Assembly (NCBI GenBank): GCA_964509125.1
Contig: CAZDVZ010000012.1
Location: 1-48,045 of the forward strand
Length of the DNA stretch: 48,045 nt
Direction of reading: 5' to 3'
Origin: SIG653 sp964509125
GTDB taxonomy: Bacteria; Bacillota; Clostridia; Oscillospirales; CAG-382
Both the position numbers and the translations under genes were made by a program. The notes beneath the pieces are model-generated. The model ran no database searches, was not told the DNA's origin, and saw only the letters and a program-made list of their open reading frames with translations. Below are positions 1-7,658 of this stretch, in pieces; within the stretch, counting starts at the first letter, position 1; every line of letters begins with the position of its first letter.

Positions 1-143
1 AATATATCTGTTCTCACGATAATGCACTACCTGCAATGTGGGAGCCCTTCCGGGGCGTTGTTAGGAAATCCATATTTGAAAATATAGAAGAACTCAAAAA
101 GGAACTGAAAACCGAACCGGAATACAAGCAATACTTTGCCTGA
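1..143 (+). CDS. C-terminal fragment of an unidentified protein
   Basis: An open frame enters at the left edge (codons begin at position 3) and ends at a TGA at 141-143, giving 46 residues of a protein whose body lies outside the window. The visible tail contains MWEPFRGVVRKSIFENIEEL followed by a charged, Lys/Glu-rich end that closes in YKQYFA. The composition looks like a genuine folded, helical C-terminus rather than a chance frame. I do not recognise the family. No clear terminator follows before the next gene. Confidence 0.5.
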   Translation, partial: YICSHDNALPAMWEPFRGVVRKSIFENIEELKKELKTEPEYKQYFA

Positions 144-224
144 GTTTGCTTTTGGTATACTTTAAGCATTATTAATAGACGTGAAACCTTACTTGTGATA
201 TATGATATAAAGAGGGGAGAAAAT

Positions 225-1097
225 GTGCAAAAAAATAAAGACATGACCACTTTTCAAAATTTCCTTCTTATAGATGGAAGCAATCTTTTGTTTCAGATGT
301 TTTACGGAATGCCTTCTCGCATTGTTAATCACGAAGGGATACAAATACACGGAGTAATCGGCTTTATGGGAGCGTTGATTAGGATGATAAGAGAGTTTCA
401 ACCTACTCATTTAGCTGTGATTTTTGACGGAGAATGTGAAAATGACAGGCGAAATCTTGACACGGAATACAAGGGAAACCGACTTGATTTTTCTTCGCTT
501 CCTGAGGACGAAACCCCTTTTTCACAGATTCAGTATATATACAAAGCTTTAGATTTTTTGGGCATCAAACACACAGAGGTAAGCAGTGGCGAAGCGGATG
601 ATGTAATAGCATCATATGCAGTTAAATTCTCTCCATGTATGAATGTTATAATTTCGTCCTTTGATAGCGATTTTTTTCAACTTATAAATGATAGTGTTTC
701 TGTTTATCGTTATAGAGGAAAAAGCTCATATATGTGTGATGTAAATTATATTAAAGAGAAATTCGGTATTTTGCCTTCTCAATATGCCTATTTAAAATCA
801 CTCACGGGAGATGCTTCGGATAATGTAAAAGGTATAAAAGGGATTGGCATAAAAACCGCTTCATCTCTTTTACGTGAATTTGAAACGCTTGAAAATATAA
901 TATCAAATGTTTGCAAAATAAGCAAACCGTCAGTAAAAGAAGCGGTTAAAAACGGCATTGAAAGAATAAGGATAAATTATAAATTAATATACCTTTCGGG
1001 TGAAAGCGTTCTTCCGTTTGATGTTGATTCTCTTTCCTATGTTTATGGCGGCGAAGGAACAAACGAGATTTTGAAGAAAATTAATTTGATAAGATAA
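225..1097 (+). CDS. 5'-3' exonuclease (FEN/PolI N-terminal type), stand-alone
   Basis: Structure-specific 5'-3' exonuclease of the flap-endonuclease family, equivalent to the N-terminal domain of DNA polymerase I but encoded alone (290 aa). The metal-binding acidic residues sit in the usual blocks: IDGSN near residue 16, IFDGE near 66, GEADD near 122, SFDSD near 145 and GDASDN near 195. A helix-hairpin-helix GIKGIGIKTA follows at about 203-212. Such proteins remove RNA primers or flaps in the cytoplasm. I chose the GTG at 225 because AGGGGAG lies 6 nt upstream; an earlier in-frame GTG at 195 has no such site. An extended -10 (TGG-TATACT, 153-161) is a possible promoter. The gene is followed by a terminator, so it is probably monocistronic. 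Confidence 0.88.
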   Translation: MQKNKDMTTFQNFLLIDGSNLLFQMFYGMPSRIVNHEGIQIHGVIGFMGALIRMIREFQPTHLAVIFDGECENDRRNLDTEYKGNRLDFSSLPEDETPFSQIQYIYKALDFLGIKHTEVSSGEADDVIASYAVKFSPCMNVIISSFDSDFFQLINDSVSVYRYRGKSSYMCDVNYIKEKFGILPSQYAYLKSLTGDASDNVKGIKGIGIKTASSLLREFETLENIISNVCKISKPSVKEAVKNGIERIRINYKLIYLSGESVLPFDVDSLSYVYGGEGTNEILKKINLIR

Positions 1098-1098
1098 G

Positions 1099-1139
1099 CG
1101 TCTGTTATTTTTTTAAAAAAAGTAACGGGCGTTTGTTTT
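1099..1139 (+). terminator. Rho-independent terminator after the 5'-3' exonuclease
   Basis: A long hairpin pairs CGTCTGTTAT with GTAACGGGCG, allowing G-U pairs and continuing into a T/A stretch. It is followed by TTTGTTTT. It separates the exonuclease gene from the promoter of the DHH operon. Confidence 0.75.
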
Positions 1140-1140
1140 A

Positions 1141-1169
1141 TTGACAAGCGTGAAAAAATATGATATACT
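1141..1169 (+). promoter_or_regulatory. Sigma-A promoter of the DHH-DHH-surE operon
   Basis: TTGACA at 1141-1146 and TATACT at 1164-1169 are separated by exactly 17 bp, with a TG just upstream of the -10. The promoter lies directly after the terminator and about 30 nt before the first start codon of the operon. Confidence 0.8.
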
Positions 1170-1200
1170 TTTTTTGATAAAAAAGCTGTGAGGAGAATAT

Positions 1201-2136
1201 ATGTTTGAAAAATTGGTAAAAGAAATCGAAAAGTATAACAGAATAATAATCCATCGTCACACAAAGCCTGACGGAGATGCGTTAGGTAGCCAAATGGGGC
1301 TAAAGCATTTGCTAAAGGATAATTATCCAGAAAAGGAAATTTATGCAGTGGGAGATATGACAGCTCGCTACGCTTTTATGGTGGATGAGCCTATGGATGA
1401 AATTGAAGATTCTATATATGAAAGCGCACTTGCTATAGTGTTGGATACGTCTGCAAAATCGCTTATAAGCGATACACGTTACACCTTGGCAGATAAAACA
1501 TTAAGGATAGATCATCATATTTTTTGCGAAAATATATGCGACGTGGAAGTTACCGATACAACTTTTGAAAGCTGTTGCGGAATGATAGCTGAGCTTGCGA
1601 GGGAAACGGGATATAAGCTTTCGGAAAGGTCTGCAAAAGCCATTTATACAGGCATGGTAACAGATTCCGGAAGGTTTCGTTATGATTCTACCAATTCAAG
1701 AACTTTTGCTCTTGCATCTTATTTGATGGAGCAACAATTCAGCACGGGAGATATATATAAAAACCTATATTCCGATGAGTTTAAATTTATAAGGCTGCGG
1801 GCTCAATTTGTGTTAAAGATTCAATTTACAGAAAAAAATGTTGCATACATATATACTGACGCCGAGGAAGCCAAAACATACGATGCAGATATTTTCTCCA
1901 TCTCAAGAGGAATGGTAAATACAATGTCCGATATAAAAGGTGTAGATATCTGGGTAAACTTTACAGAGACGGATGACGGTGTGCTTTGTGAGATAAGATC
2001 AAACAAATATAACATCAATCCCGTCGCGGTGAAATATGGCGGCGGTGGTCATAGCAAAGCCAGTGGCGCAACTCTTCAAAATCGTAACGAGGCTATGGAG
2101 TTGCTTAAAGATTTGGAAAATTTGGTAGAGGAATAA
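1201..2136 (+). CDS. nrnA: DHH/DHHA1 phosphoesterase (NrnA-like nanoRNase/pAp phosphatase)
   Basis: A 311-residue protein with the full DHH motif series. These are HRHTKPDGDALGS (residues 18-30), DTS (82-84), the DHH triad (104-106), MVTDSGRFR (about 152-160) and the DHHA1 signature GGGGHSKASGA near residue 280. NrnA-type enzymes use Mn2+ to degrade 2-5-nt RNA and to dephosphorylate 3'-phosphoadenosine 5'-phosphate in the cytoplasm. Length (about 310 aa) and motif order match NrnA. It is the first gene of a three-gene operon, with GAGGAG just upstream of ATG 1201. A second family member starts 3 nt after its stop. NrnA-like c-di-nucleotide or pApA hydrolases are an alternative within the same family. 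Confidence 0.85.
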   Translation: MFEKLVKEIEKYNRIIIHRHTKPDGDALGSQMGLKHLLKDNYPEKEIYAVGDMTARYAFMVDEPMDEIEDSIYESALAIVLDTSAKSLISDTRYTLADKTLRIDHHIFCENICDVEVTDTTFESCCGMIAELARETGYKLSERSAKAIYTGMVTDSGRFRYDSTNSRTFALASYLMEQQFSTGDIYKNLYSDEFKFIRLRAQFVLKIQFTEKNVAYIYTDAEEAKTYDADIFSISRGMVNTMSDIKGVDIWVNFTETDDGVLCEIRSNKYNINPVAVKYGGGGHSKASGATLQNRNEAMELLKDLENLVEE

Positions 2137-2139
2137 CAA

Positions 2140-3117
2140 ATGAATTTTGATACTATGAAACAAGTTCTTGACAAAATAAAAGAATATGATCGAATAATAA
2201 TTTTCAGGCACATCCGCCCTGATGGTGATGCGGTTGGTTCTACAAAAGGTCTGAGAGGAATTTTAAGGCTCACATATCCCCAAAAGGAAGTATATTTGAT
2301 TAATAATGATATGTCGGATTATCTTGCTTTTTTGGGAGGAGAAGATGATCCTATTGAAGATGAACTTTATAAGGATGCTCTTGGAATAGTTGTTGATACC
2401 GCAACGGAAGACAGGGTTTCAAACCAAAAGTTTAAACTTTGTAAGGAGATAATTAAGTTTGATCATCATATTCCGCTTCAAAATTATGGTGATATAAATT
2501 TGGTTGAAGAACAAAGGTCATCTGCGTGTGAATTAGTTGCTAAATTTTATGATACTTTTAAAGATGAGCTTAAAATGGATCTTGAATCGGCAACATACAT
2601 TTATGCCGGTATGGTAACAGATTCGGGTCGTTTTCGCTTTCGTTCTGTATCGGGCGAAACAATGAGACTTGCAGGAATGCTTCTTGATTTTGGCGTTGAT
2701 CTTGATAAGCTTTATGCAAATCTTTATATGAAGGACTTTTCAGACTTTAAGTTTACTGCATATGTATACAATAACTTGAAGATAACTGAGAATGGGGTTG
2801 CATATATCTATGTTGATAAAGCGATGCAAGAAGAATTTTCGCTTACAAGCGAAAAAGCAAGCGCTGTTGTTTCAAGTATGGAATCTATAAAGGGTAGCCT
2901 TATTTGGATAGCATTTATTGAAAATCCGGATTCTATTCGAGTTCGTCTTCGCTCGCGTTTTGTCACTGTAAATCCAATTGGAGAAAAATATCGTGGAGGC
3001 GGTCATGATTGTGCATCGGGCGCAACGGTTTATAGTGTTGAAGAAATGAATGCTTTGATTCAAGATGCCGATGCGAGACTCAAGGAATATAAAGAAACTC
3101 ATGAGGGATGGCTATGA
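2140..3117 (+). CDS. Second DHH/DHHA1 phosphoesterase paralogue
   Basis: A 325-residue paralogue of the preceding gene, with all catalytic motifs kept: FRHIRPDGDAVGS (22-34), DTA (86-88), DHH (108-110), MVTDSGRFRF (about 158-167) and a GGGHDCASGA DHHA1 block near 285. The DTA in place of DTS in motif II and many substitutions elsewhere suggest functional divergence rather than a fresh duplication. It could be specialised for pAp, pApA/pGpG or very short oligonucleotides; the sequence does not decide which. It starts 3 nt after the first DHH gene and its TGA overlaps the surE ATG (ATGA), so translation is probably coupled. Confidence 0.83.
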   Translation: MNFDTMKQVLDKIKEYDRIIIFRHIRPDGDAVGSTKGLRGILRLTYPQKEVYLINNDMSDYLAFLGGEDDPIEDELYKDALGIVVDTATEDRVSNQKFKLCKEIIKFDHHIPLQNYGDINLVEEQRSSACELVAKFYDTFKDELKMDLESATYIYAGMVTDSGRFRFRSVSGETMRLAGMLLDFGVDLDKLYANLYMKDFSDFKFTAYVYNNLKITENGVAYIYVDKAMQEEFSLTSEKASAVVSSMESIKGSLIWIAFIENPDSIRVRLRSRFVTVNPIGEKYRGGGHDCASGATVYSVEEMNALIQDADARLKEYKETHEGWL

Positions 3118-3839
3118 GGATATTAATTACCAATGATGACAGTATAAATGCTCCCGCAATTTTACACCTTGCAAATTGGGCAAGAAAGCTTGGTGAAGTA
3201 TGTGTTGTCGCGCCAAAATTTGAGCAAAGCGGAAAAAGCCACAGCATTGAGATATTCAAAGCTTTTGAAGTGAAAAAGTTGTGGGACGAAAAAGGGTTTG
3301 AAGGATACAGCGTTGATTCTACTCCTGCCGATTGTGTTAGGTTTGCTTTTTTGGGATTGGAGAGGGAATTTGACCTTGTAATTTCCGGAATTAATAAAGG
3401 CTTCAATGTAGGTAGAGATATAAACTATTCCGGAACCGCAGGTGCAATGTTTGAAGGCGCTTCATTGGGAGCCAAGGCTTTGGCTTTGTCCACCGACCCT
3501 ATCTCCATGGATCATGCACTTTCCAAATTGGATGATGTATGGTCATATGTAGAGGGACACAGTCTCTTTGAAAAGAATAATATTTATAATATTAATATAC
3601 CTAAAAACGGAGAAAAGTTTATTATAACGAGACAGGGCGGAAGATATTTTTGCGATGAGTATATACCGCAAGGGAACGATATGTTCATGCCTTCAGGAAA
3701 ATGTATTTATAAAGAAAGCGGAACAAATGAGTGTGATACTGACGCAGTAATGCATGGTTTTATTTCCGTAACTCCTATAACACTTGATAGGACAAATAGA
3801 ACGGTTCATTTGGATCTTTTGGAACTTAATAATAAATAA
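3114..3839 (+). CDS. surE: SurE 5'/3'-nucleotidase
   Basis: SurE hydrolyses nucleoside 5'- and 3'-monophosphates, and in some species short polyphosphates, using a divalent metal. The 241-residue product opens with MRILITNDDS, whose Asp pair binds the metal. It continues with the PKFEQSGKSHS loop, the TPADCVR stretch and SGINKGFNVGRDINYSGTAGA, all diagnostic of the family. I chose ATG 3114 over ATG 3108 because it restores the canonical MRILITNDD start, is preceded by GAGGG at a 6-nt spacing and overlaps the upstream stop. Being co-transcribed with two DHH enzymes suggests salvage or turnover of nucleotides released from oligonucleotides. Confidence 0.9.
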   Translation: MRILITNDDSINAPAILHLANWARKLGEVCVVAPKFEQSGKSHSIEIFKAFEVKKLWDEKGFEGYSVDSTPADCVRFAFLGLEREFDLVISGINKGFNVGRDINYSGTAGAMFEGASLGAKALALSTDPISMDHALSKLDDVWSYVEGHSLFEKNNIYNINIPKNGEKFIITRQGGRYFCDEYIPQGNDMFMPSGKCIYKESGTNECDTDAVMHGFISVTPITLDRTNRTVHLDLLELNNK

Positions 3840-3842
3840 TTA

Positions 3843-3872
3843 TTGGGGATGTAAAAAATTTTACATCCCCAA
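3843..3872. terminator. Bidirectional terminator between convergent operons
   Basis: A perfect inverted repeat: TTGGGGATGTAAAA and its complement flank a central AA. On the + strand CTTGTTTTCTTG follows, giving a plausible U-rich tail for the surE operon. On the - strand the tail is only A/T-rich, so its role for the long leftward operon is less sure. Confidence 0.7.
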
Positions 3873-3896
3873 CTTGTTTTCTTGTCTAATTTTTTA

Positions 3897-5867
3897 TTAT
3901 CCCAAACATTTACTGCATATAGTATATCCATCAGCAGTTAAATCATCGAGAGAGCCTGTATATTCTGCTTTGTTTGCTTCTGAAAGGTTTACAGCGTAAG
4001 TACATTCACTGCTGTGTACCTTTTTTGTGTTTACGTTCAAAACATAAGTGGAAGTTGCAGAGGTGTCTGCCGATGTGTCAGTGGAAACGTCTGTTGACGT
4101 ATCTGTTGTTGCATCGGAAAGACAAGATTTGCAAACAGTATATCCTTGTTCCACCAGTTCACTAAGGTTGCCGTCATAGCCTTGTTTGTTTGCAGAGGAA
4201 ATTGAAGAAGCTAAGCTACAAGAGGCAAGGTGTACCTTTTTTGTGTTTACGTTCAAAACATAAGTGGAAGTTGCAGAGGTGTCTNNNNNNNNNNNNNNNN
4301 NNNNNNNNNNNNNNNNNNNNNNNNNNNNNNNNNNNNNNNNNNNNNNNNNNNNNNNNNNNNNNNNNNNNNNNNNNNNNNNNNNNNTGTTTGCAGAGGAAAT
4401 TGAAGAAGCTAAGCTACAAGAGGCAAGGTGTACCTTTTTGGAACTCGTATTAAGTATATAGGTAGCTGTTATCGTTTCAGTGCTGTCGGAAGAAGCATCT
4501 GACAAGCAACTTGCGCCTGTGGCATAATCGATTGTAATACCCGGTTGTACATTATAGCAGTATATATTAAAACTTATACCCGCGCCATCGTCTTCCACAG
4601 AGTAACCCTCCATTTGGACTCCGCTGCAAACTAAGTTATTTCCTTCAAAAATAGGTGTCACGCGGTACGCTACATGATTTCCTGTTTCTTTGATGTAGTC
4701 ACGAACCATATCTTCAAATTGAGTCATAGTTCCTTGGTTCATGTATGAAGTGCCGGTAATGAGATTTTTTCCATTTGCATCTTCACCTGTGAGTGACCAT
4801 GCGATTAAATGGCTTCGATTGTAAAGAGAGCCGGTTGAGATGCAATCATAAGTTGCCTGTATCCAACCAGTAGGTTTTACGCTGCTTATGTTACCTCGTG
4901 TTCCTGTGGGCATCGTATCAAGTCCGCAAGAAGCAATGGCAACGCCACATCTTCCGAGACTGTCAAGCTCACTGTATTTTTCGTAGCCAGTGGTAGAAAG
5001 CTCTGAAGCTGTAAATGATGGGACATTGTTATTTAAAATACAATAAGCGTTTCCTGAATATTCAGGAATATTATCAATCGTTCCGCTTGATGTAGACCCG
5101 GTTCCGGATGTAGGCTGGCAAGTACCGCACGCAGTATAGCCTTGTGCAAATAAATCATCAATATCTCCGGTGTATGTCTGTTTATTTGCTTCGGAGATAT
5201 TAGAAACGCCGCCACAAGAGGGAAGGTGAATCTTTAAAGATTTTGTGTTTAATATATATGTATCTGTGTTTGTATTAGAAGATGTATCGCTTGATGTTGC
5301 ATCTTCCGAGGAAGATTCTGTTGAAGTAATTTCTTCTGAAGATTCTTCGATTGATATTTCGGGGAATAGGTCGTACTGACCTAAAAGATACCGTTTAATT
5401 TGAAGATAATCCGCAGAATTGATCGAACCATTCGAATCAGTATCCGCGGCAAGTTTATAAACGCCGCTGATAGAATAAGAATTTAGGAGATATTTTTTGA
5501 TTTGTAAATAATCGGTAGATGTTATGATACCATCTCCACTAACATCACCTTTTATAACAACATAAGCCGTATCTTCTCCACGAGTAACACTTGTTCCCGT
5601 TCCAACAATAGTATTGTCCGAGATCACATTTCCGTTTTTCTCAACAATAACTTCATTGCTATTTTCAAAATTTGAAAGAAGAGTGGTGACCGACTGCTTC
5701 TCGGATAATCTTAAGAGGATTTTTGTCCCGTCAGATTCGCTGAAATATAATGTGCTGTTAGCTTTAAGAGAAAGTCCGCTTGATGCAAATGCAAAAGAAG
5801 GCGCGGAAAGTATCATGAATAAAGCTAATAGCAAAGCGTATATTTTTTTAGATACGGTGTTTTTCAC
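3897..5867 (-). CDS. Secreted DNA/RNA non-specific endonuclease with dockerin and repeated zinc-box domains
   Basis: An exported multidomain protein, with at least 656 residues counting the gap. In order it has a signal peptide (1-29) and a beta-rich domain that commonly precedes dockerins (30-105). A type I dockerin pair follows, with Ca loops DVSGDGIITSTD and DTDSNGSINSAD (about 107-167), then a Ser/Thr/Glu linker. Next is a small His-Cys box (H214, C218, C247, C250). A nuclease domain (about 270-450) carries NRSHLIA (350-356), where His353 is the likely catalytic residue, and KNLI at 367-370. The C-terminus holds at least three more His-Cys boxes. The nuclease resembles the EndA/NUC family that cuts DNA and RNA without sequence preference. 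The start is GTG 5867 with AAAGGAG upstream. The gap at 4285-4384 lies in a 216-bp repeat, so true length is unknown. It is the last gene of the leftward operon. Confidence 0.85.
   Translation of the reverse strand: MKNTVSKKIYALLLALFMILSAPSFAFASSGLSLKANSTLYFSESDGTKILLRLSEKQSVTTLLSNFENSNEVIVEKNGNVISDNTIVGTGTSVTRGEDTAYVVIKGDVSGDGIITSTDYLQIKKYLLNSYSISGVYKLAADTDSNGSINSADYLQIKRYLLGQYDLFPEISIEESSEEITSTESSSEDATSSDTSSNTNTDTYILNTKSLKIHLPSCGGVSNISEANKQTYTGDIDDLFAQGYTACGTCQPTSGTGSTSSGTIDNIPEYSGNAYCILNNNVPSFTASELSTTGYEKYSELDSLGRCGVAIASCGLDTMPTGTRGNISSVKPTGWIQATYDCISTGSLYNRSHLIAWSLTGEDANGKNLITGTSYMNQGTMTQFEDMVRDYIKETGNHVAYRVTPIFEGNNLVCSGVQMEGYSVEDDGAGISFNIYCYNVQPGITIDYATGASCLSDASSDSTETITATYILNTSSKKVHLASCSLASSISSANXXXXXXXXXXXXXXXXXXXXXXXXXXXXXXXXXXDTSATSTYVLNVNTKKVHLASCSLASSISSANKQGYDGNLSELVEQGYTVCKSCLSDATTDTSTDVSTDTSADTSATSTYVLNVNTKKVHSSECTYAVNLSEANKAEYTGSLDDLTADGYTICSKCLG
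4014..4427 (-). repeat. 216-bp tandem repeat encoding His-Cys zinc-box modules
   Basis: Unit 1 runs 4014-4229 and unit 2 runs 4230-4427; both begin with GTGTACC. Each unit encodes 72 residues: one H-x3-C ... C-x2-C box plus a Thr/Asp/Ser linker. Unit 2 contains the 100-N gap. Replacing the Ns with the 118 nt found at the same place in unit 1 makes unit 2 exactly 216 bp, so the gap is most simply 118 bp plus a whole number of units. Confidence 0.85.
4285..4384. other. Scaffold gap (100 N) inside the tandem repeat
   Basis: A run of exactly 100 N, the conventional placeholder for a gap of unknown size. The flanks match unit 1 at 4068 and 4187, predicting 118 + 216k missing bases. 118 and 100 leave the same remainder modulo 3, so the reading frame appears intact across the Ns by coincidence. 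Confidence 0.9.
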
Positions 5868-5906
5868 TGTTTACGCTCCTTTGAAGTCGGGTTTTTTGCT
5901 GATTGT

Positions 5907-5938
5907 GTCTTGCCGCCGGCTTACGCTGGCGGCAAGAC
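5907..5938 (-). promoter_or_regulatory. Intercistronic stem-loop with GNRA tetraloop
   Basis: In the transcribed (-) strand this is a 14-bp stem, GTCTTGCCGCCAGC paired with GCCGGCGGCAAGAC including one G-U pair, closed by a GTAA (GNRA) loop. The sequence after it on the - strand is ACAATCAGCAAAAAAC, with no U-tract, so it is not a standard terminator. It lies between the two dockerin genes of the same operon and may be an RNA stability or processing element. Confidence 0.6.
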
Positions 5939-5954
5939 TACTGCATAGAATTGA

Positions 5955-7609
5955 TTATTTAACAGTAACAAGATATGCAGGGAATTGGGAAACGCCTACT
6001 TTAGAAGCGTTGTCACCTGTGATGTAGGATGTGTTGGAAGGACTCATTGTTGTGTATGTACTGTATGTTCCGAGATACCAATCGCTTCCTGCGACATTTG
6101 TAATCAAAATACCCATTGTTTCGTCCCATGTGTAAACATTGGAAGGAGCTTCGGACAAGTTGATAGTAACTTTTCCGGCAGCATCTGTACGTTCAACGAT
6201 ATTGATGTATGTTTTTACAGTATCGGTCATGAAGTAGAGATAATAGCCGCCTTCTGCTGTTTCAAGATAAACATCAACACCTTCGGTGTAATCGGAGGTC
6301 GTCGCAAGATAGTAACCGGACATTGTGCCTGTAAAATAGAGAGTCTGACCCAAACTTGCCTGTGAAAGTGCAAATTTGTAAGCTGTATCAACTTCGGGAG
6401 CTGTAACAACATCGTAAGGGTGCTCTTCGTCTTCGGAAGTTGTTTCTTCTGTAGTAGTTTCAGAAGTTGTTTCTTCTGTAGTAGCTTCGGAAGTTGTTTC
6501 TTCCGTAGTAGCTTCGGAAGTTGTTTCTTCTGTAGTAGTTTCGGAAGTTGTTTCTTCTGTAGTAGTTTCGGAAGTTGTTTCTTCTGTTACGCCTGCATCG
6601 CAAGTTCCGCAAATTGCATATCCTGCTGCAAGAAGTTCTTCAAGAGAGTTTGAAGTATATCTCTTGTTTTTCTCAGAGGTACTAAGACCGCCGCTACAGG
6701 TTGTTGTGTGTATCTTCTTCGATTTGATGTTCAAAGTGTATGTTGCGTCTGCAATATCATCTACATAAGTGATTTCAACTTCGGATGTTGTGTCATCGGA
6801 TGTTGTATCATCGGATGTTGTGTCATCGGATGTTGTGTCTTCGGATGTTGTATCTTCGGATGTTGTATCTTCGGAAGTTGTGTCATCGGATGTTGTGTCA
6901 TCGGATGTTGTATCATCGGATGTTGTATCATNNNNNNNNNNNNNNNNNNNNNNNNNNNNNNNNNNNNNNNNNNNNNNNNNNNNNNNNNNNNNNNNNNNNN
7001 NNNNNNNNNNNNNNNNNNNNNNNNNNNNNNNGTGTCATCGGATGTTGTGTCATCGGATGTTGTATCATCGGATGTTGTATCATCGGGTTGAACTTCAGGA
7101 TAAAGCTCGTATGCGCCGAGGAAATAGCTCTTGATCTGGAGGTAGTCGGTAGAAGAAATTGTGCTATCGTTATCGGTATCTGCAGCTAAATAGTTAATTC
7201 CTTCAAGAGTGAAAAGATTAAGGAAAAAGCTTTTGATCTGGAGATAGTCTGTAGCGTTAACAATTCCGTCTCCGTTTGTGTCACCGCTTACAACGACGTA
7301 TGCAGAATCTGCATCGAGAGTGATGAGTGTGCCTGTTCCTACAACAGCATCACCAGCAAGCTCTGCGCCGTCTTTTGTAGCAACTATAGTTTCAGAGATT
7401 TCAAAGTTTGCAAGGAGATCTGAAACTGTTTTCTGTTCTGCAAAGCCCAAAACGGTCTTTGTGCCTTCGTAATCGCCGAGGGAGAGCAAGCTGTCAGCCT
7501 TAAGTGTTAGTGTGCCTTCTGCAGATACGGAAAGTGCCGCAAACATGGAGAAAAGCATACAAATCGCCAAAAGGGAAGACAATGCTTTGGATGTTCTGGT
7601 GTTTTTCAT
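5955..7609 (-). CDS. Secreted dockerin protein with zinc-box and C-terminal unknown domain (split by assembly gap)
   Basis: One gene that looks like two reading frames because a 100-N gap at 6932-7031 breaks the frame. From the N-terminus it has a signal peptide (about 1-30) and a pre-dockerin beta domain homologous to that of the neighbouring nuclease. A dockerin pair follows, with loops DTNGDGIVNATD and DTDNDSTISSTD. Then come a (TTSDD)n linker spanning the gap, a His-Cys box with H-x3-C and CGTC, and six 9-residue TTEETTSET-type repeats. The C-terminus is a 140-150-residue domain ending near YITGDNASKVGVSQF. The same C-terminal domain occurs twice in the next upstream gene. No catalytic signature is visible, so it may be a binding or scaffold-attached partner of the nucleases. 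AAGGAG precedes ATG 7609. Confidence 0.75.
5973..6215 (-). repeat. 243-bp near-identical duplication, copy A
   Basis: Positions 5973-6215 match 7674-7916 with only a few substitutions that I can see (for example TTAGAAGCG versus TTGGAAGCG, and GCAGCA versus GCGGCA). Both encode the C-terminal part of the unknown domain shared by the dockerin protein and the OB-fold lipoprotein. Similarity falls off outside this block. Confidence 0.88.
6436..6595 (-). repeat. 27-bp tandem repeats (TTEETTSET linker)
   Basis: About six head-to-tail copies of a 27-bp unit starting GAAGTTGTTTC at 6436, 6463, 6490, 6517, 6544 and 6571. They encode a flexible Thr/Glu/Ser linker between the zinc-box and the C-terminal domain of the dockerin protein. 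Confidence 0.85.
6779..7085 (-). repeat. 15-bp tandem repeats (TTSDD linker), interrupted by gap
   Basis: Roughly ten visible 15-bp units, variants of TCATCGGATGTTGTG, left of the gap and about three to four right of it. They encode an acidic Thr/Ser/Asp linker. Variation among units is mostly at third positions and S-D/S-E codons, the usual pattern of slipped-strand expansion. Confidence 0.85.
6932..7031. other. Scaffold gap (100 N) inside the 15-bp repeat array
   Basis: Exactly 100 N. The left flank ends 4 nt into a 15-bp unit and the right flank starts 3 nt before a unit boundary, so the missing length should be 8 + 15k. That is 2 modulo 3, which is exactly what is needed to join the upstream frame (ATG 7609) to the downstream frame (stop 5955). 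The apparent frameshift is therefore an artefact. Confidence 0.88.
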
Positions 7610-7658
7610 TGTAAAACTCCTTTTTGTTTTTTTGGATTTGCGTTTTTATTTTAAATTT

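Noticed and set aside
6420..6653. + strand Cys/Phe/Ser-rich repeat frame as a cysteine-rich peptide
   Set aside because: It is the reverse complement of the TTEETTSET linker repeats; no start signals and no independent support.
6436..7085. Short tandem repeats as a CRISPR array
   Set aside because: The 15- and 27-bp units abut without unique spacers and encode in-frame protein linkers.
6761..7609. Frame that ends in repeated MIQHP/MTQHP residues after the gap, as a separate gene
   Set aside because: The 100-N placeholder shifts the reading frame. The repeat phase shows the true frame continues as TTSDD into the downstream part of the same gene.
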